DNA of 58,373 bases, taken from NCBI RefSeq assembly GCF_900143285.1, contig NZ_FRDN01000024.1:1-58373 (forward strand). The letters are read 5' to 3'. Below are positions 9,131 through 16,988 of the stretch, piece by piece; the stretch's first letter is position 1, and each line of letters begins with the position of its first letter. The position numbers and the translations under genes were made by a program. This stretch comes from Desulfitobacterium chlororespirans DSM 11544 (GTDB lineage: Bacteria > Bacillota > Desulfitobacteriia > Desulfitobacteriales > Desulfitobacteriaceae). The notes beneath the pieces were generated by a model that saw nothing but the letters and a program-made list of their open reading frames with translations, searched no databases and was not told the origin of the DNA.

Positions 9131-9412
9131 TCAGCATATCCTATTCCTGTACCTGAGTTCCCCCTGCAAGCCAATGATTCTGACAATCTTTCTCAATTCT
9201 TCGGCTAAACCGCTATGGTCCGGATACATATGGGTTGCTTTACTTAAATCAATGCCAAGTTTGTTAACACCCTCAAAAAAAACATCCCGGCATTCACTTG
9301 TATTAAAGCCGGTGTCAATAATCAGGCTATTGCCCCGTGAGGGAATAAGATAACTGTTTAATGCCTTTAGAGGGTTATTTTAAAGCGGTATTTCATTTAA
9401 ATAAATACCCGC
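9131..9412 (-). pseudogene. decayed MBL-fold hydrolase gene (module 1 copy)
   Basis: Reading the minus strand gives GIYLNEIPL, an in-frame TAA, NNPLKALNSYLIP, NSLIIDTGFN, then VNKLGIDLSKATHMYPDHSGL and a stop. This aligns with the N-terminal third of the intact MBL protein at 15914-16882 (IYKIEIPLPNSPLRATNSYF, LIVDTGFN, THIHSDHSGL). The metal-binding HxHxDH motif is damaged, there is an internal stop, and everything after the motif is lost. It lies about 50 bp downstream of the ligase gene, the same ligase-then-MBL order as in module 2. Confidence 0.8.
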
Positions 9413-9463
9413 CTAAACTTCCTTGATCACAACGACGTACCTCCCTTAAAAATTCAAATGAAC

Positions 9464-11089
9464 CTATATGATGGAATTCATACACTGCATGTTCTTAAGT
9501 CGTTTCCGATCCGGTTTACCTACCATAGTTTTTGGAATTATATCAATAAATTCCACCTCTTGAGGAATCTTATAGGAAACCAAGTTGTTACGGCAATAAT
9601 CGATAATTTCACGCTCGTTTATGTTTTCTTTTTCTTTTAATACAATAAAAACCTTGATGGCCTCTCCTCTTTTATCGTCGGGGATCCCAATCGTACAAAC
9701 CTCTTTAATCCTCTCGTGGTTATAAAGGACTTCTTCAATTTCTCTGCAATAAACGTTAAATCCGCTGGATATAACCATATCCTTTTTGCGATCAATGACT
9801 CGAATATATCCCTCCGTGTCCTGAGTCGCAATATCCCCCGTGTAAAGCCACCCTTCCCTTAAGACCAGCTTTGTCTCTTCAGGATTATTCCAATAACCGG
9901 ACATGAGCTGAATCCCCTTGACAATCAGTTCTCCTTCTTCTCCCGGTTTTAGTTCTTTAGAGCCACTTTTTAAGTCTACGATTTTTACCTCTGTCCCGGG
10001 AAACGGTACCCCAACTGAGCCCTGCTTATATTTTCCCTTAAATGGTGTTCCCGAAACCGATGCTTCTGTCAGCCCGTATAATTCAAACACTTCACAGCCG
10101 GTAACCTTCTCGAAGGTTTGCTTTACCTTAAGTGGTAATGATGATCCCGCCGAGACCAACGCCTTTAAGCAAGTCATATCGGTTGTCTTAATATCAGGAT
10201 GTTGAAGAAGATCAAAGAGCATCGCAGGAACAGCCTGAAAAAAATTAGGCTGAAAATGTTGAATGGCCTTGAGTATTATTGCTGATTTAGGTTTTTCAAG
10301 CAAAATAATTGTTCCACCCGCAATCAGGTTCAACAAAATATTGGTGTTGAATCCAAAGCTGTGATAGAGCGGAAGCGCACAAAGGGTAATAAAATATCCA
10401 TTCGTTAGGGCAGGAGAAAACCAAGCGCAGGCGATGCGAGCCATAACCTCTATCGATAAATTGGTATGCATACAGCCTTTTGGCAATCCGGTCGTTCCAC
10501 CTGTATATTGAAGCAACGCCAGGTCTTCCGGGGCAATCGACAGATCCGGTTCTATATCATCTCCCATATTAACTGCATCATCGAAGTTAAGGATATTGTC
10601 ATTTTGGTAGTTTATCTGTGTTAAATCCTCATTATTAATAACAATCACATTCCGAATGGATGTCATCCCCGATTCCATTAACGCCTTTACACTATCCAAG
10701 GCTTTATCGATGACAAAAACGGTATCAGCGCCACTGTCAGAAAAAATATACCCCAACTCACGTTGGGTATATCGGGGATTGACCGGTACGATAACAGCCC
10801 CTAATTTAAAACAGGCTTGAACGGCTACGACAAATTGAGGATTATTGGATGACACAACGGCAATTCGGTTCCCTTTTTGATAACCTAATTTTATTAATGC
10901 TCCCGCTAATTTTCTTGCCATCCAATTTACCTTTCCATAGGTTAGCGATAAATTTTCCTGAACCAGATAAACCCGATCGGGAGATCTGTTTACACATTGA
11001 TTGAATAACGCTTTGCTGGATAAATTCGAACAATCAATTTGGCACGGGACGCCCTTTGGATAAAATTGATGCCATGTTTTTGACTCCAT
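9464..11089 (-). CDS. AMP-forming acyl-CoA synthetase (module 1)
   Basis: 541 aa member of the ANL adenylating family: it would activate a carboxylic acid to its acyl-CoA with ATP. Motifs in order are the P-loop YTGGTTGLPKG (about residues 193-203), YGLTEASVSGT (about 340), GWLYTGDIATQDTEGYI and DRKKDMVISSGFNVY (about 420-450), and the C-terminal IPKTMVGKPDRKRL with the expected catalytic lysine. AGAAGG stands seven bases upstream of the ATG. It has its own consensus sigma-54 promoter (11155-11171). The N-terminal GVPCQIDCSNLSS is unusual, and the ligase in module 2 is clearly more diverged from it than the Fix proteins are from each other, so the substrates may differ. Confidence 0.9.
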   Translation of the reverse strand: MESKTWHQFYPKGVPCQIDCSNLSSKALFNQCVNRSPDRVYLVQENLSLTYGKVNWMARKLAGALIKLGYQKGNRIAVVSSNNPQFVVAVQACFKLGAVIVPVNPRYTQRELGYIFSDSGADTVFVIDKALDSVKALMESGMTSIRNVIVINNEDLTQINYQNDNILNFDDAVNMGDDIEPDLSIAPEDLALLQYTGGTTGLPKGCMHTNLSIEVMARIACAWFSPALTNGYFITLCALPLYHSFGFNTNILLNLIAGGTIILLEKPKSAIILKAIQHFQPNFFQAVPAMLFDLLQHPDIKTTDMTCLKALVSAGSSLPLKVKQTFEKVTGCEVFELYGLTEASVSGTPFKGKYKQGSVGVPFPGTEVKIVDLKSGSKELKPGEEGELIVKGIQLMSGYWNNPEETKLVLREGWLYTGDIATQDTEGYIRVIDRKKDMVISSGFNVYCREIEEVLYNHERIKEVCTIGIPDDKRGEAIKVFIVLKEKENINEREIIDYCRNNLVSYKIPQEVEFIDIIPKTMVGKPDRKRLKNMQCMNSII

Positions 11090-11154
11090 AAAAACACCTT
11101 CTTTTTTAAGAATAGCTTTTAAAAATAAGCTGCAATTGATAAAACTAATCCTTA

Positions 11155-11171
11155 TGCAAGAGCTGTGCCAA
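11155..11171 (-). promoter_or_regulatory. sigma-54 promoter for acyl-CoA synthetase
   Basis: The minus strand reads TTGGCACAGCTCTTGCA, a full match to the TGGCAC-N5-TTGCA sigma-54 consensus, about 65 bp upstream of the ligase ATG. It is divergent from the MFS promoter at 11398-11414, so one set of activator sites in between could serve both. Confidence 0.85.
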
Positions 11172-11306
11172 TATTATTCTTTTAAAAAAACTATTCTCAA
11201 AAAAACGTCCCGTAAACAAAATACAGAATTTCAGTAATAGTCTTTTATGTCCCTAATTTTAAGATTCTCACCCAACTGCTAAATGTGTAAATCATTTTCT
11301 ATACAG

Positions 11307-11344
11307 TGTACATTTATGAAAGCTATAACATGTACAATTATGAA
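11307..11344. promoter_or_regulatory. direct repeats, candidate sigma-54 activator site
   Basis: Two 14-bp direct repeats, TGTACATTTATGAA (11307-11320) and TGTACAATTATGAA (11331-11344), differ at one base and are offset by 24 bp. They lie about 55 bp upstream of the MFS sigma-54 promoter and about 135 bp upstream of the divergent ligase promoter, a reasonable distance for an enhancer-type site. Similar TGTACAT cores occur near 8875 and 25658. Confidence 0.45.
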
Positions 11345-11397
11345 CAGCCTTATAGTAAAGATTCGGGCTAAGACAGGCTAACATTCAATGCTGAAAC

Positions 11398-11414
11398 TTG
11401 GCATTGAAATTGCT
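11398..11414 (+). promoter_or_regulatory. sigma-54 promoter for MFS transporter
   Basis: TTGGCATTGAAATTGCT has the GG-N10-GC spacing and good -24 and -12 boxes. It lies about 83 bp before the MFS ATG at 11497. Confidence 0.8.
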
Positions 11415-11496
11415 TATCTATTTATATATCAGCTGTCCGATTTATCATTATAAGGGTCCTATTGTCAAAATAAATAGTTTAGGAGGTATTGCTTAA

Positions 11497-12750
11497 ATGG
11501 CTCAATCAAAGATGCATTATGCTTGGTGGATTATGATTAGCTCCGCAGTAATCGCATTGACCGTCCTCGGATTTATGAGTAACGGTGTTGGCATTTTTTT
11601 CGCCCCAGTTTGTGAAGATCTGGGCTTTTCCCGTTCAGCACTTTCTCTTTATGCGACCATACTGCAGCTTACAATGGTCGTCTCACTGCCGATTGCCGGC
11701 AAACTGTTTCCCAAAATTAATATCAGGATGCTTCTTTCCGTATCCACAATCGTATTTGCTTCTGGATTTTTCATCATGTCTCAAGGCCATTCGTTAACTT
11801 ATTGGTATATAGCCGGTTTTCTACAAGGAGTTGCCGGTGGATTTCTTATTTATCTTCCTATTCCTATTCTGATTAATAACTGGTTTAAGTCAAAAACAGG
11901 TTTTGCCTTAGGCTTAGCTCTAGCCTTTTCAGGAGTTGGCGGTGCCATTATTAACCCTATAAATCAATATTTTATTTCAAATTTTGGTTGGAGAACCGGT
12001 TATATTGCTCTTGCCCTGATATCCTTGGCTGTTTCTCTCCCTTTTTTCTTGTTCGTGGTACGCTTTAAGCCCTCGGATATGGGTCTTCAACCTTACGGTG
12101 CGGAAGAAGTTAAACCGGGCAGTGTTGCTCCTGAACTTACAGGGGTGAGTGCCAGCGCGGCCTTAAAAACTCCTTCATTTTATTTAATGTTTTTCACTGG
12201 TGCCCTTTTGGCTCTTACTTGTAATTTCAACGCACATATCCCCGGTTATCTGACCTCAATTGGTTACCCGGCTATGGTTGCGGCAACGGTGGCTTCAACT
12301 GTTATGATTGGAGTAATTGTAGGTAAAGTTTCACTCGGGGTTTTGAACGACAAGTTCGGACTGAAATTTGCGTCGACATTCGGGCTGCTAGGCGGTATTT
12401 TAGCCATGGTTCTGATGCTGTTAGGTCAGGCCAACGTCTATCTGATTTATGTCGGTGCCTTTTGTTATGGGCTGGGATATTCTATGCTTACTGTTGAACC
12501 TCCCCTTATTCTGAAAGCAATTTTCGGGCAAAAAGAATTTAGTTCTATTTATTCCTACATTACTACTACTCAAGCCATTGTAGGAGCTGCCAGCGTATTT
12601 ATCTTCGGTTTAATATTCGACTTGACCCAGAGCTTCGCTGCTGATTTGATTATCGTGGGAGCAGCCTACCTTATCAGTCTAATCTTTATATTTGCAGCCT
12701 TGAACTTTGGTAAAAACCTGCAAAGCAAAAAAAATACCGTGGAAATGTAA
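11497..12750 (+). CDS. MFS transporter, oxalate/formate antiporter-like (module 1)
   Basis: 417-aa integral membrane protein with about 12 hydrophobic segments. The pattern (HYAWWIMISSAVIALTVLG at TM1, GVGIFFAPVCEDLGFSRS after it, IYLPIPILINNWFKSKTGFALG and FSGVGGAIINP around TM4-5) fits the OFA/monocarboxylate branch of the major facilitator superfamily. AGGAGG precedes the ATG. It is driven by its own sigma-54 promoter and followed by a terminator, between the ligase gene and the activator gene, so it probably imports the acid handled by the module. A partly deleted homologue is at 18779-19409. The transported substrate is not deducible. Confidence 0.88.
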   Translation: MAQSKMHYAWWIMISSAVIALTVLGFMSNGVGIFFAPVCEDLGFSRSALSLYATILQLTMVVSLPIAGKLFPKINIRMLLSVSTIVFASGFFIMSQGHSLTYWYIAGFLQGVAGGFLIYLPIPILINNWFKSKTGFALGLALAFSGVGGAIINPINQYFISNFGWRTGYIALALISLAVSLPFFLFVVRFKPSDMGLQPYGAEEVKPGSVAPELTGVSASAALKTPSFYLMFFTGALLALTCNFNAHIPGYLTSIGYPAMVAATVASTVMIGVIVGKVSLGVLNDKFGLKFASTFGLLGGILAMVLMLLGQANVYLIYVGAFCYGLGYSMLTVEPPLILKAIFGQKEFSSIYSYITTTQAIVGAASVFIFGLIFDLTQSFAADLIIVGAAYLISLIFIFAALNFGKNLQSKKNTVEM

Positions 12751-12765
12751 GTGGCTTAACCGGTT

Positions 12766-12822
12766 ATTGAGAGGGTAAAAAAATCCTATCCTCTCAATAC
12801 ACCCAAAAAGTGTATTTTTTTT
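12766..12822 (+). terminator. double terminator after MFS gene
   Basis: A 9-bp inverted repeat (12766-12774 and 12790-12798) is followed by a second stem AATACAC/GTGTATT (12796-12802 and 12810-12816) running into a T tract. The second is a good rho-independent terminator and separates the sigma-54-driven MFS transcript from the activator gene. Confidence 0.65.
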
Positions 12823-12907
12823 ACTATGTGGGCATTACTTTATATATCTTTTCTTCTAAGCTATAATATTTTTGGAAGAATATTTTTTGGAAAGAAGGCT
12901 TGATGCA

Positions 12908-14908
12908 ATGAATAGTGAAACAATGCGCAACCTTGGATCTGCTCTTCTCACGGATAAACCTATTTCAGAAAGCGTCAGGTCGGATATTTTAGAATCCTGG
13001 GCCCGCTCCCACAATGCCAAGGTCAATCCGCAAGCAACCATTTTACCGGCATATATGCCTACGGAGGCCGCTTCAAAGCTAAATGATGAAGGATGGCAGT
13101 TTAGAAAGGAACAAACACGGATATTTGTTGATAGATTTTATGATTTACTAATTAAATTGGAAGCTGCTATTTTTTATACAACTTCAGATCTCACCATTAT
13201 TATCCAAAGGGGGAATGAAGCGTTTCTGAAAAAGCTGAACTCTTTTAACCTTGGTATAGGTACGAATCTTCAGGAGAAGTATGTTGGCACAAATGCGGCG
13301 GCCCTTGCCTATTTATCTCATCAAGAATCCTATGTTTTAGGCTCTGAACATTATATCAACGTTTTGAAAGATTATGCGACTTGTGCTGTTGAAGCGATAA
13401 ATTTTGATGATAAGACGGTTTACGGTTATTTTGTTTTTATATCTTCCCGTGACCGTTACACCGAATATCATCCTCTCATATTAGATCTTATAACACAAGT
13501 AACGAAGTATTATCTTAATCATATGTGGGATAATTCAGAACACATTATGATGAATGATCTTCTATACCAAAATGCTGAAGATTCTAATCGAGGGTTAATA
13601 TTTGTTGATCAAAATGGTTTTATCATTCGAACCAATCCTTGGCTGGATTCTCATATAAGATCAGGGTTTCGAAGTCAAAAGTTTCTCGATATTTTTCCAG
13701 AATTGGCAGAAACCATGGACTGCCTCCAAACAGGTCAGAACCTTCCTTTAAAAGAAGTTTATATTCGTGACTCTTCCGGAAAAAAAGTTAATATCTTTAT
13801 GGAATGCAGACCATCCAAAAAAAATGGCCAGGTGATCGGTATGATCGTTTCCCTAATAGATAAAAAAGTATTATATAAACATACTGCTCAATTAAGCAAT
13901 TATAATGCCTATTTTACCTTCGCTGATTTAATTGGTTCAAATCAGCGCTTTGATTCGATAAAAACAACTGCAATAAAAGCAGCTAAAAATCCTTGTAGTA
14001 TTCTTATTACAGGAGAAAGCGGCACTGGAAAAGAGTTATTTGCCCAGGCCATTCATAATGGCGGCAACCATAAGAACGGTCCCTTCATTTCTATTAATTG
14101 TGCAGCCATACCCAAAGAATTAATCGGAAGCGAATTATTCGGCTATATCGAGGGGGCCTTTACAGGCGCCCGTAAAGGCGGGAGTCCCGGCAAATTTGAA
14201 TTAGCTCATAAAGGTACGATTTTTTTGGATGAAATCGGCGAGATGCCTTACGATATGCAATCGGTTTTATTAAGGGTATTGGAAGAAAGGAGAGTTACAA
14301 GATTAGGCGGCAATCATCCTACCCCCATTGATGTCAAAATAATTTCGGCTACCAATAAGGATTTATGGGAAAGGGTAGCATCAAAGAAATTCAGATTAGA
14401 TCTGTTCTATAGATTAAATACGATTAAGATTGAAATCCCCCCTCTTCGAGAGCGGCTGGATGATATCGACATGCTTGTTAATTATTTTTTAAAACAATTC
14501 AATCTTTCTCTCAATAAGCATGTTACCAGTGTGTCTCCGGAAGTATATAAAATCTTCGAAGAGTACTATTGGCCTGGGAATGTAAGGGAACTTCGAAATG
14601 TCATTGAAAGGGGAGTAGCTTTATGTAGCTCTGATACAATCGATGTTGATGATTTACCACTTGAAATGCAAGGATCCTATCTATCCTATATTCCGGATGA
14701 TGAAATAACGATTCATGGCCAAACCAGACAAACCATCTATTATGACAAAGTGCGCTCAAGTGAAAGATTACTGGAAAAATATAATCAACAAATTAATGAA
14801 AAGAAACGTATTCTGGAGCTACTCGAGAAATATAACGGCAATAAAACCAGGGTTGCCAAAGAATTAGGGATAACCCGTACTACTCTTTATAAAAAGTTGC
14901 AATATTAG
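12908..14908 (+). CDS. sigma-54-dependent transcriptional activator (module 1)
   Basis: About 666 aa. The ATG at 12908 is preferred (AGAAGG nine bases upstream); an in-frame TTG lies at 12872. The N-terminal ~200 residues resemble the GAF-like sensor of AcoR-type activators, with GIGTNLQEKYVGTNAAALA and LGSEHYINVLKDYATCAVE; a PAS-like segment follows. The AAA+ domain has Walker A GESGTGKE (~369), the sigma-54 contact loop GAFTGARK (~416) and GTIFLDEIGEM. A Fis-type helix-turn-helix ends the protein (NKTRVAKELGITRTTLYKK). It lies beside three sigma-54 promoters and is the obvious candidate to control them; the effector could be the pathway substrate. Confidence 0.92.
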   Translation: MNSETMRNLGSALLTDKPISESVRSDILESWARSHNAKVNPQATILPAYMPTEAASKLNDEGWQFRKEQTRIFVDRFYDLLIKLEAAIFYTTSDLTIIIQRGNEAFLKKLNSFNLGIGTNLQEKYVGTNAAALAYLSHQESYVLGSEHYINVLKDYATCAVEAINFDDKTVYGYFVFISSRDRYTEYHPLILDLITQVTKYYLNHMWDNSEHIMMNDLLYQNAEDSNRGLIFVDQNGFIIRTNPWLDSHIRSGFRSQKFLDIFPELAETMDCLQTGQNLPLKEVYIRDSSGKKVNIFMECRPSKKNGQVIGMIVSLIDKKVLYKHTAQLSNYNAYFTFADLIGSNQRFDSIKTTAIKAAKNPCSILITGESGTGKELFAQAIHNGGNHKNGPFISINCAAIPKELIGSELFGYIEGAFTGARKGGSPGKFELAHKGTIFLDEIGEMPYDMQSVLLRVLEERRVTRLGGNHPTPIDVKIISATNKDLWERVASKKFRLDLFYRLNTIKIEIPPLRERLDDIDMLVNYFLKQFNLSLNKHVTSVSPEVYKIFEEYYWPGNVRELRNVIERGVALCSSDTIDVDDLPLEMQGSYLSYIPDDEITIHGQTRQTIYYDKVRSSERLLEKYNQQINEKKRILELLEKYNGNKTRVAKELGITRTTLYKKLQY

Positions 14909-14953
14909 TTTTTTTCGTCCTGATACCATAATCTTTCCAGTTATCTATGTCTT

Positions 14954-15277
14954 TTAAGCTTCATTCAATCTTTTCTTAGCCTTCATCATGCACATCTTTA
15001 TCCAGCTTAGCCAGTCAATCTCATAGATCAATCCCTTAAAGGATCATATAGGCTTTGTCTGACCATGATAACAACGGCTTTAACTGTCCGATAATCCGCC
15101 GCACGGCGGATTATCGGACGGGCAGGGCGGTTATTGTGATAAACACTTCATAATTGCCTGTTCAATGCCTCCATCGACCAAAGGATTCTTTTGCGTTGCC
15201 TCGGTTACAATGGTGCATGAATCGGCAGATACGAAAAAAATGAAAACAGCAAAGAGCAAAACGACTGAGAAAATAAG
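14954..15277 (-). pseudogene. remnant of a BCCT (carnitine/betaine/choline) transporter
   Basis: The minus strand reads IFSVVLLFAVFIFFVSADSC, then TIVTEATQKNPLVDGGIEQ (the BCCT family has FFVTSADS at this membrane segment). After an interruption come AVVIMVRQSLYDPLRD, a stop, and a basic tail IKMCMMKAKKRLNEA ending at 14954. Frames shift between pieces and the N-terminal two thirds are missing. The 34-bp palindrome at 15086-15119 lies between the two parts. CaiT, the carnitine antiporter of the E. coli cai operon, is a BCCT protein, which fits the neighbours; the assignment rests on short matches. Confidence 0.5.
15086..15119. repeat. perfect 34-bp palindrome inside the BCCT remnant
   Basis: Arms of 16 bp (15086-15101, starting GTCCGATAATCC, and 15104-15119) with only a 2-bp centre. 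There is no T tract, so a terminator is unlikely. It sits where the BCCT reading should continue, suggesting insertion of a mobile palindromic element or replacement of a short coding stretch. Confidence 0.75.
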
Positions 15278-15345
15278 CTATAGCAAATTATAGCAATCTC
15301 GTGATACTAAGACCTTGCCCCCCTAACCAACCTCTGTCCTTCAAA

Positions 15346-15770
15346 TTAACCTTCGTATAAGCCTTTGCGATGAGCCATCAGGTAATTCATACAATAGGAG
15401 TCCTGACCCAATAAGGCCAGTGAAGCATACACAACCCCCATCATCCTTTTGTCGCTAGGGCCATAAATATTTTCTGTAGCAATCGATTTTCTTCAGAGCG
15501 AATATTTCATACCGAAGCTCCCAATAAAACACGGCAAGGTGAAGCCATTGTCATATGTGAGGAGCTCGTATTCTGCATGCTTGCCAACAATTCAGGAGGC
15601 ATTCCTATTTTGCTACTTCAACCTGAAGATTAATCAGCATCGCATTAGATGCTACATTGCTTCCGGTGAGAAAACCGCCCCCCCCAATAGGCGTAGAAAA
15701 CAATACAAAAGCTGATCCAAACGACAATAATAGCAGCATTGGCTCTCAATTTGCCAGTGTTAACTTTCAA
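15346..15770 (-). pseudogene. remnant of a lactate-permease-like (LctP/LldP) gene
   Basis: Minus-strand pieces in shifting frames: KVNTGKLRANAAIIVVWISF, then PIGGGGFLTGSNVASNAMLI, LQVEVAK, a stop, then MQNTSSSHMTMASPCRVLLG, IRSEENRLLQK and finally MMGVVYASLALLGQDS before a TAA at 15346. The TGSN..SNA...LQ and N-T-x-x-S...M-x-SP patterns are those of the LctP family C-terminal half (compare TGSDTSSNALF and the ANTTGG...MISPQ stretch of E. coli LldP). The final piece is less certain. The N-terminal part of the gene is absent. Together with the BCCT remnant it shows transporter gene decay between the two modules. Confidence 0.55.
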
Positions 15771-15913
15771 ACACTATTACGAACATAGGGAGCAGTGTCG
15801 AGTGTCAGCAGAAAAGGTAATCCTTATGATAACGTAATGATTTTCTATAGAAGGGATAAAAAGAGAAAGAGAGCTTATTTAGGATGCTATTTCCAAGCTA
15901 AGGGGTTGGGGGT

Positions 15914-16882
15914 CTACTCTTTCATATAAAAAACCACGCCATTTAACAGCTCCTTTTTTAACTTTTTGATAAATACCAAGTGGGATAAATGAGCCAAAGC
16001 TTCCCCTGTACAAAGTATTTTTCGAAAAGATGAAAATTGCTCCCAGGATTTCTTCCCCACATTCCAAGTCATTCTGCCAGCCACTTCCGCCCCGTTCATT
16101 TTTTCTCCGCCAATAATACCCATAATCTGCTCTAATCTCTGTGCATGATGTATTTTTAATTCATCAATCCTTTGGCGGCAGTCGTTTATTATTCCGCGGT
16201 GTCCAGGAAAAACCCTATTAATTTCTAACTCTGCAATTTTATCCAGGTTGGTAAGGTAAGTCCCCAATGTATCGGTGGTCACACTCCAGGGAAGCTCCCA
16301 GATAGTATTATTGGGCGTTATGCTCTCTAAAATATGATCCCCTGAAAATAGTATTTTACGTTCTAAATCATATAAGCACATGTGATCAGGAGCATGACCG
16401 GTTGTGTCTATGCACCGTAAAGTAAATTCCCCAACTTTAATACTATCGCCATCGGAAACAGGATTAGCATTGGCAACTCTTGCACTATTTAATGCCATAT
16501 CATAATGCAGCCGGGAATTGACCACCAGACCGCTTTGCAGCATATAATCTTTACCATACTTTGCAAGATCCGCTTGACCCGTCAAAAGTTCAGCACAGTA
16601 CTTTCCGCAATAGACTTTTGTTTCAGGCTGAGCCAAAGACCCTGCGAGTCCGGAATGATCGCTATGAATATGGGTGATAAACAGATCTGTATTGTGCATT
16701 GAGAACCCAAGTCGTTTGAGAGCATCATCCATTGCCGCCTTACAGACAGGGTGATTAAACCCGGTATCAACAATGAGATTCCTGCTATCTCCCTTGATAA
16801 AGTATGAATTTGTTGCCCTTAAGGGACTATTGGGCAAAGGTATCTCAATCTTATAGATATCCTTAAATACCTGTTCAATCAT
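15914..16882 (-). CDS. MBL-fold metallo-hydrolase (module 2)
   Basis: 322 aa from the ATG at 16882 (AAAGGA upstream). An in-frame extension to 16987 exists but has no similarity to the pseudogene copy. The metallo-beta-lactamase fold is marked by NSYFIKGDSRNLIVDTGFN (about 20-38), the metal motif THIHSDHSGLAG (about 63-74), DTTGHAPDHMCLYD, ILFSGDHIL and FPGHRGII. The C-terminal ~80 residues look like the winged-helix tail often following such domains. Glyoxalase II-like thioesterase or other hydrolase activity on a CoA or glutathione-type ester is possible but unproven. It lies ~106 bp after the ligase gene on the same strand and is probably co-transcribed. Confidence 0.85.
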   Translation of the reverse strand: MIEQVFKDIYKIEIPLPNSPLRATNSYFIKGDSRNLIVDTGFNHPVCKAAMDDALKRLGFSMHNTDLFITHIHSDHSGLAGSLAQPETKVYCGKYCAELLTGQADLAKYGKDYMLQSGLVVNSRLHYDMALNSARVANANPVSDGDSIKVGEFTLRCIDTTGHAPDHMCLYDLERKILFSGDHILESITPNNTIWELPWSVTTDTLGTYLTNLDKIAELEINRVFPGHRGIINDCRQRIDELKIHHAQRLEQIMGIIGGEKMNGAEVAGRMTWNVGKKSWEQFSSFRKILCTGEALAHLSHLVFIKKLKKELLNGVVFYMKE

Positions 16883-16988
16883 TAGACTAATTCCTTTCAG
16901 TAGCTTATTGGTTTCTCTCTCAAGTCTCAAAAACTTATGATAAAGCCCACCTTCACATAAACAGGGTTTTTTCCTCGTCGTGTTCAAA

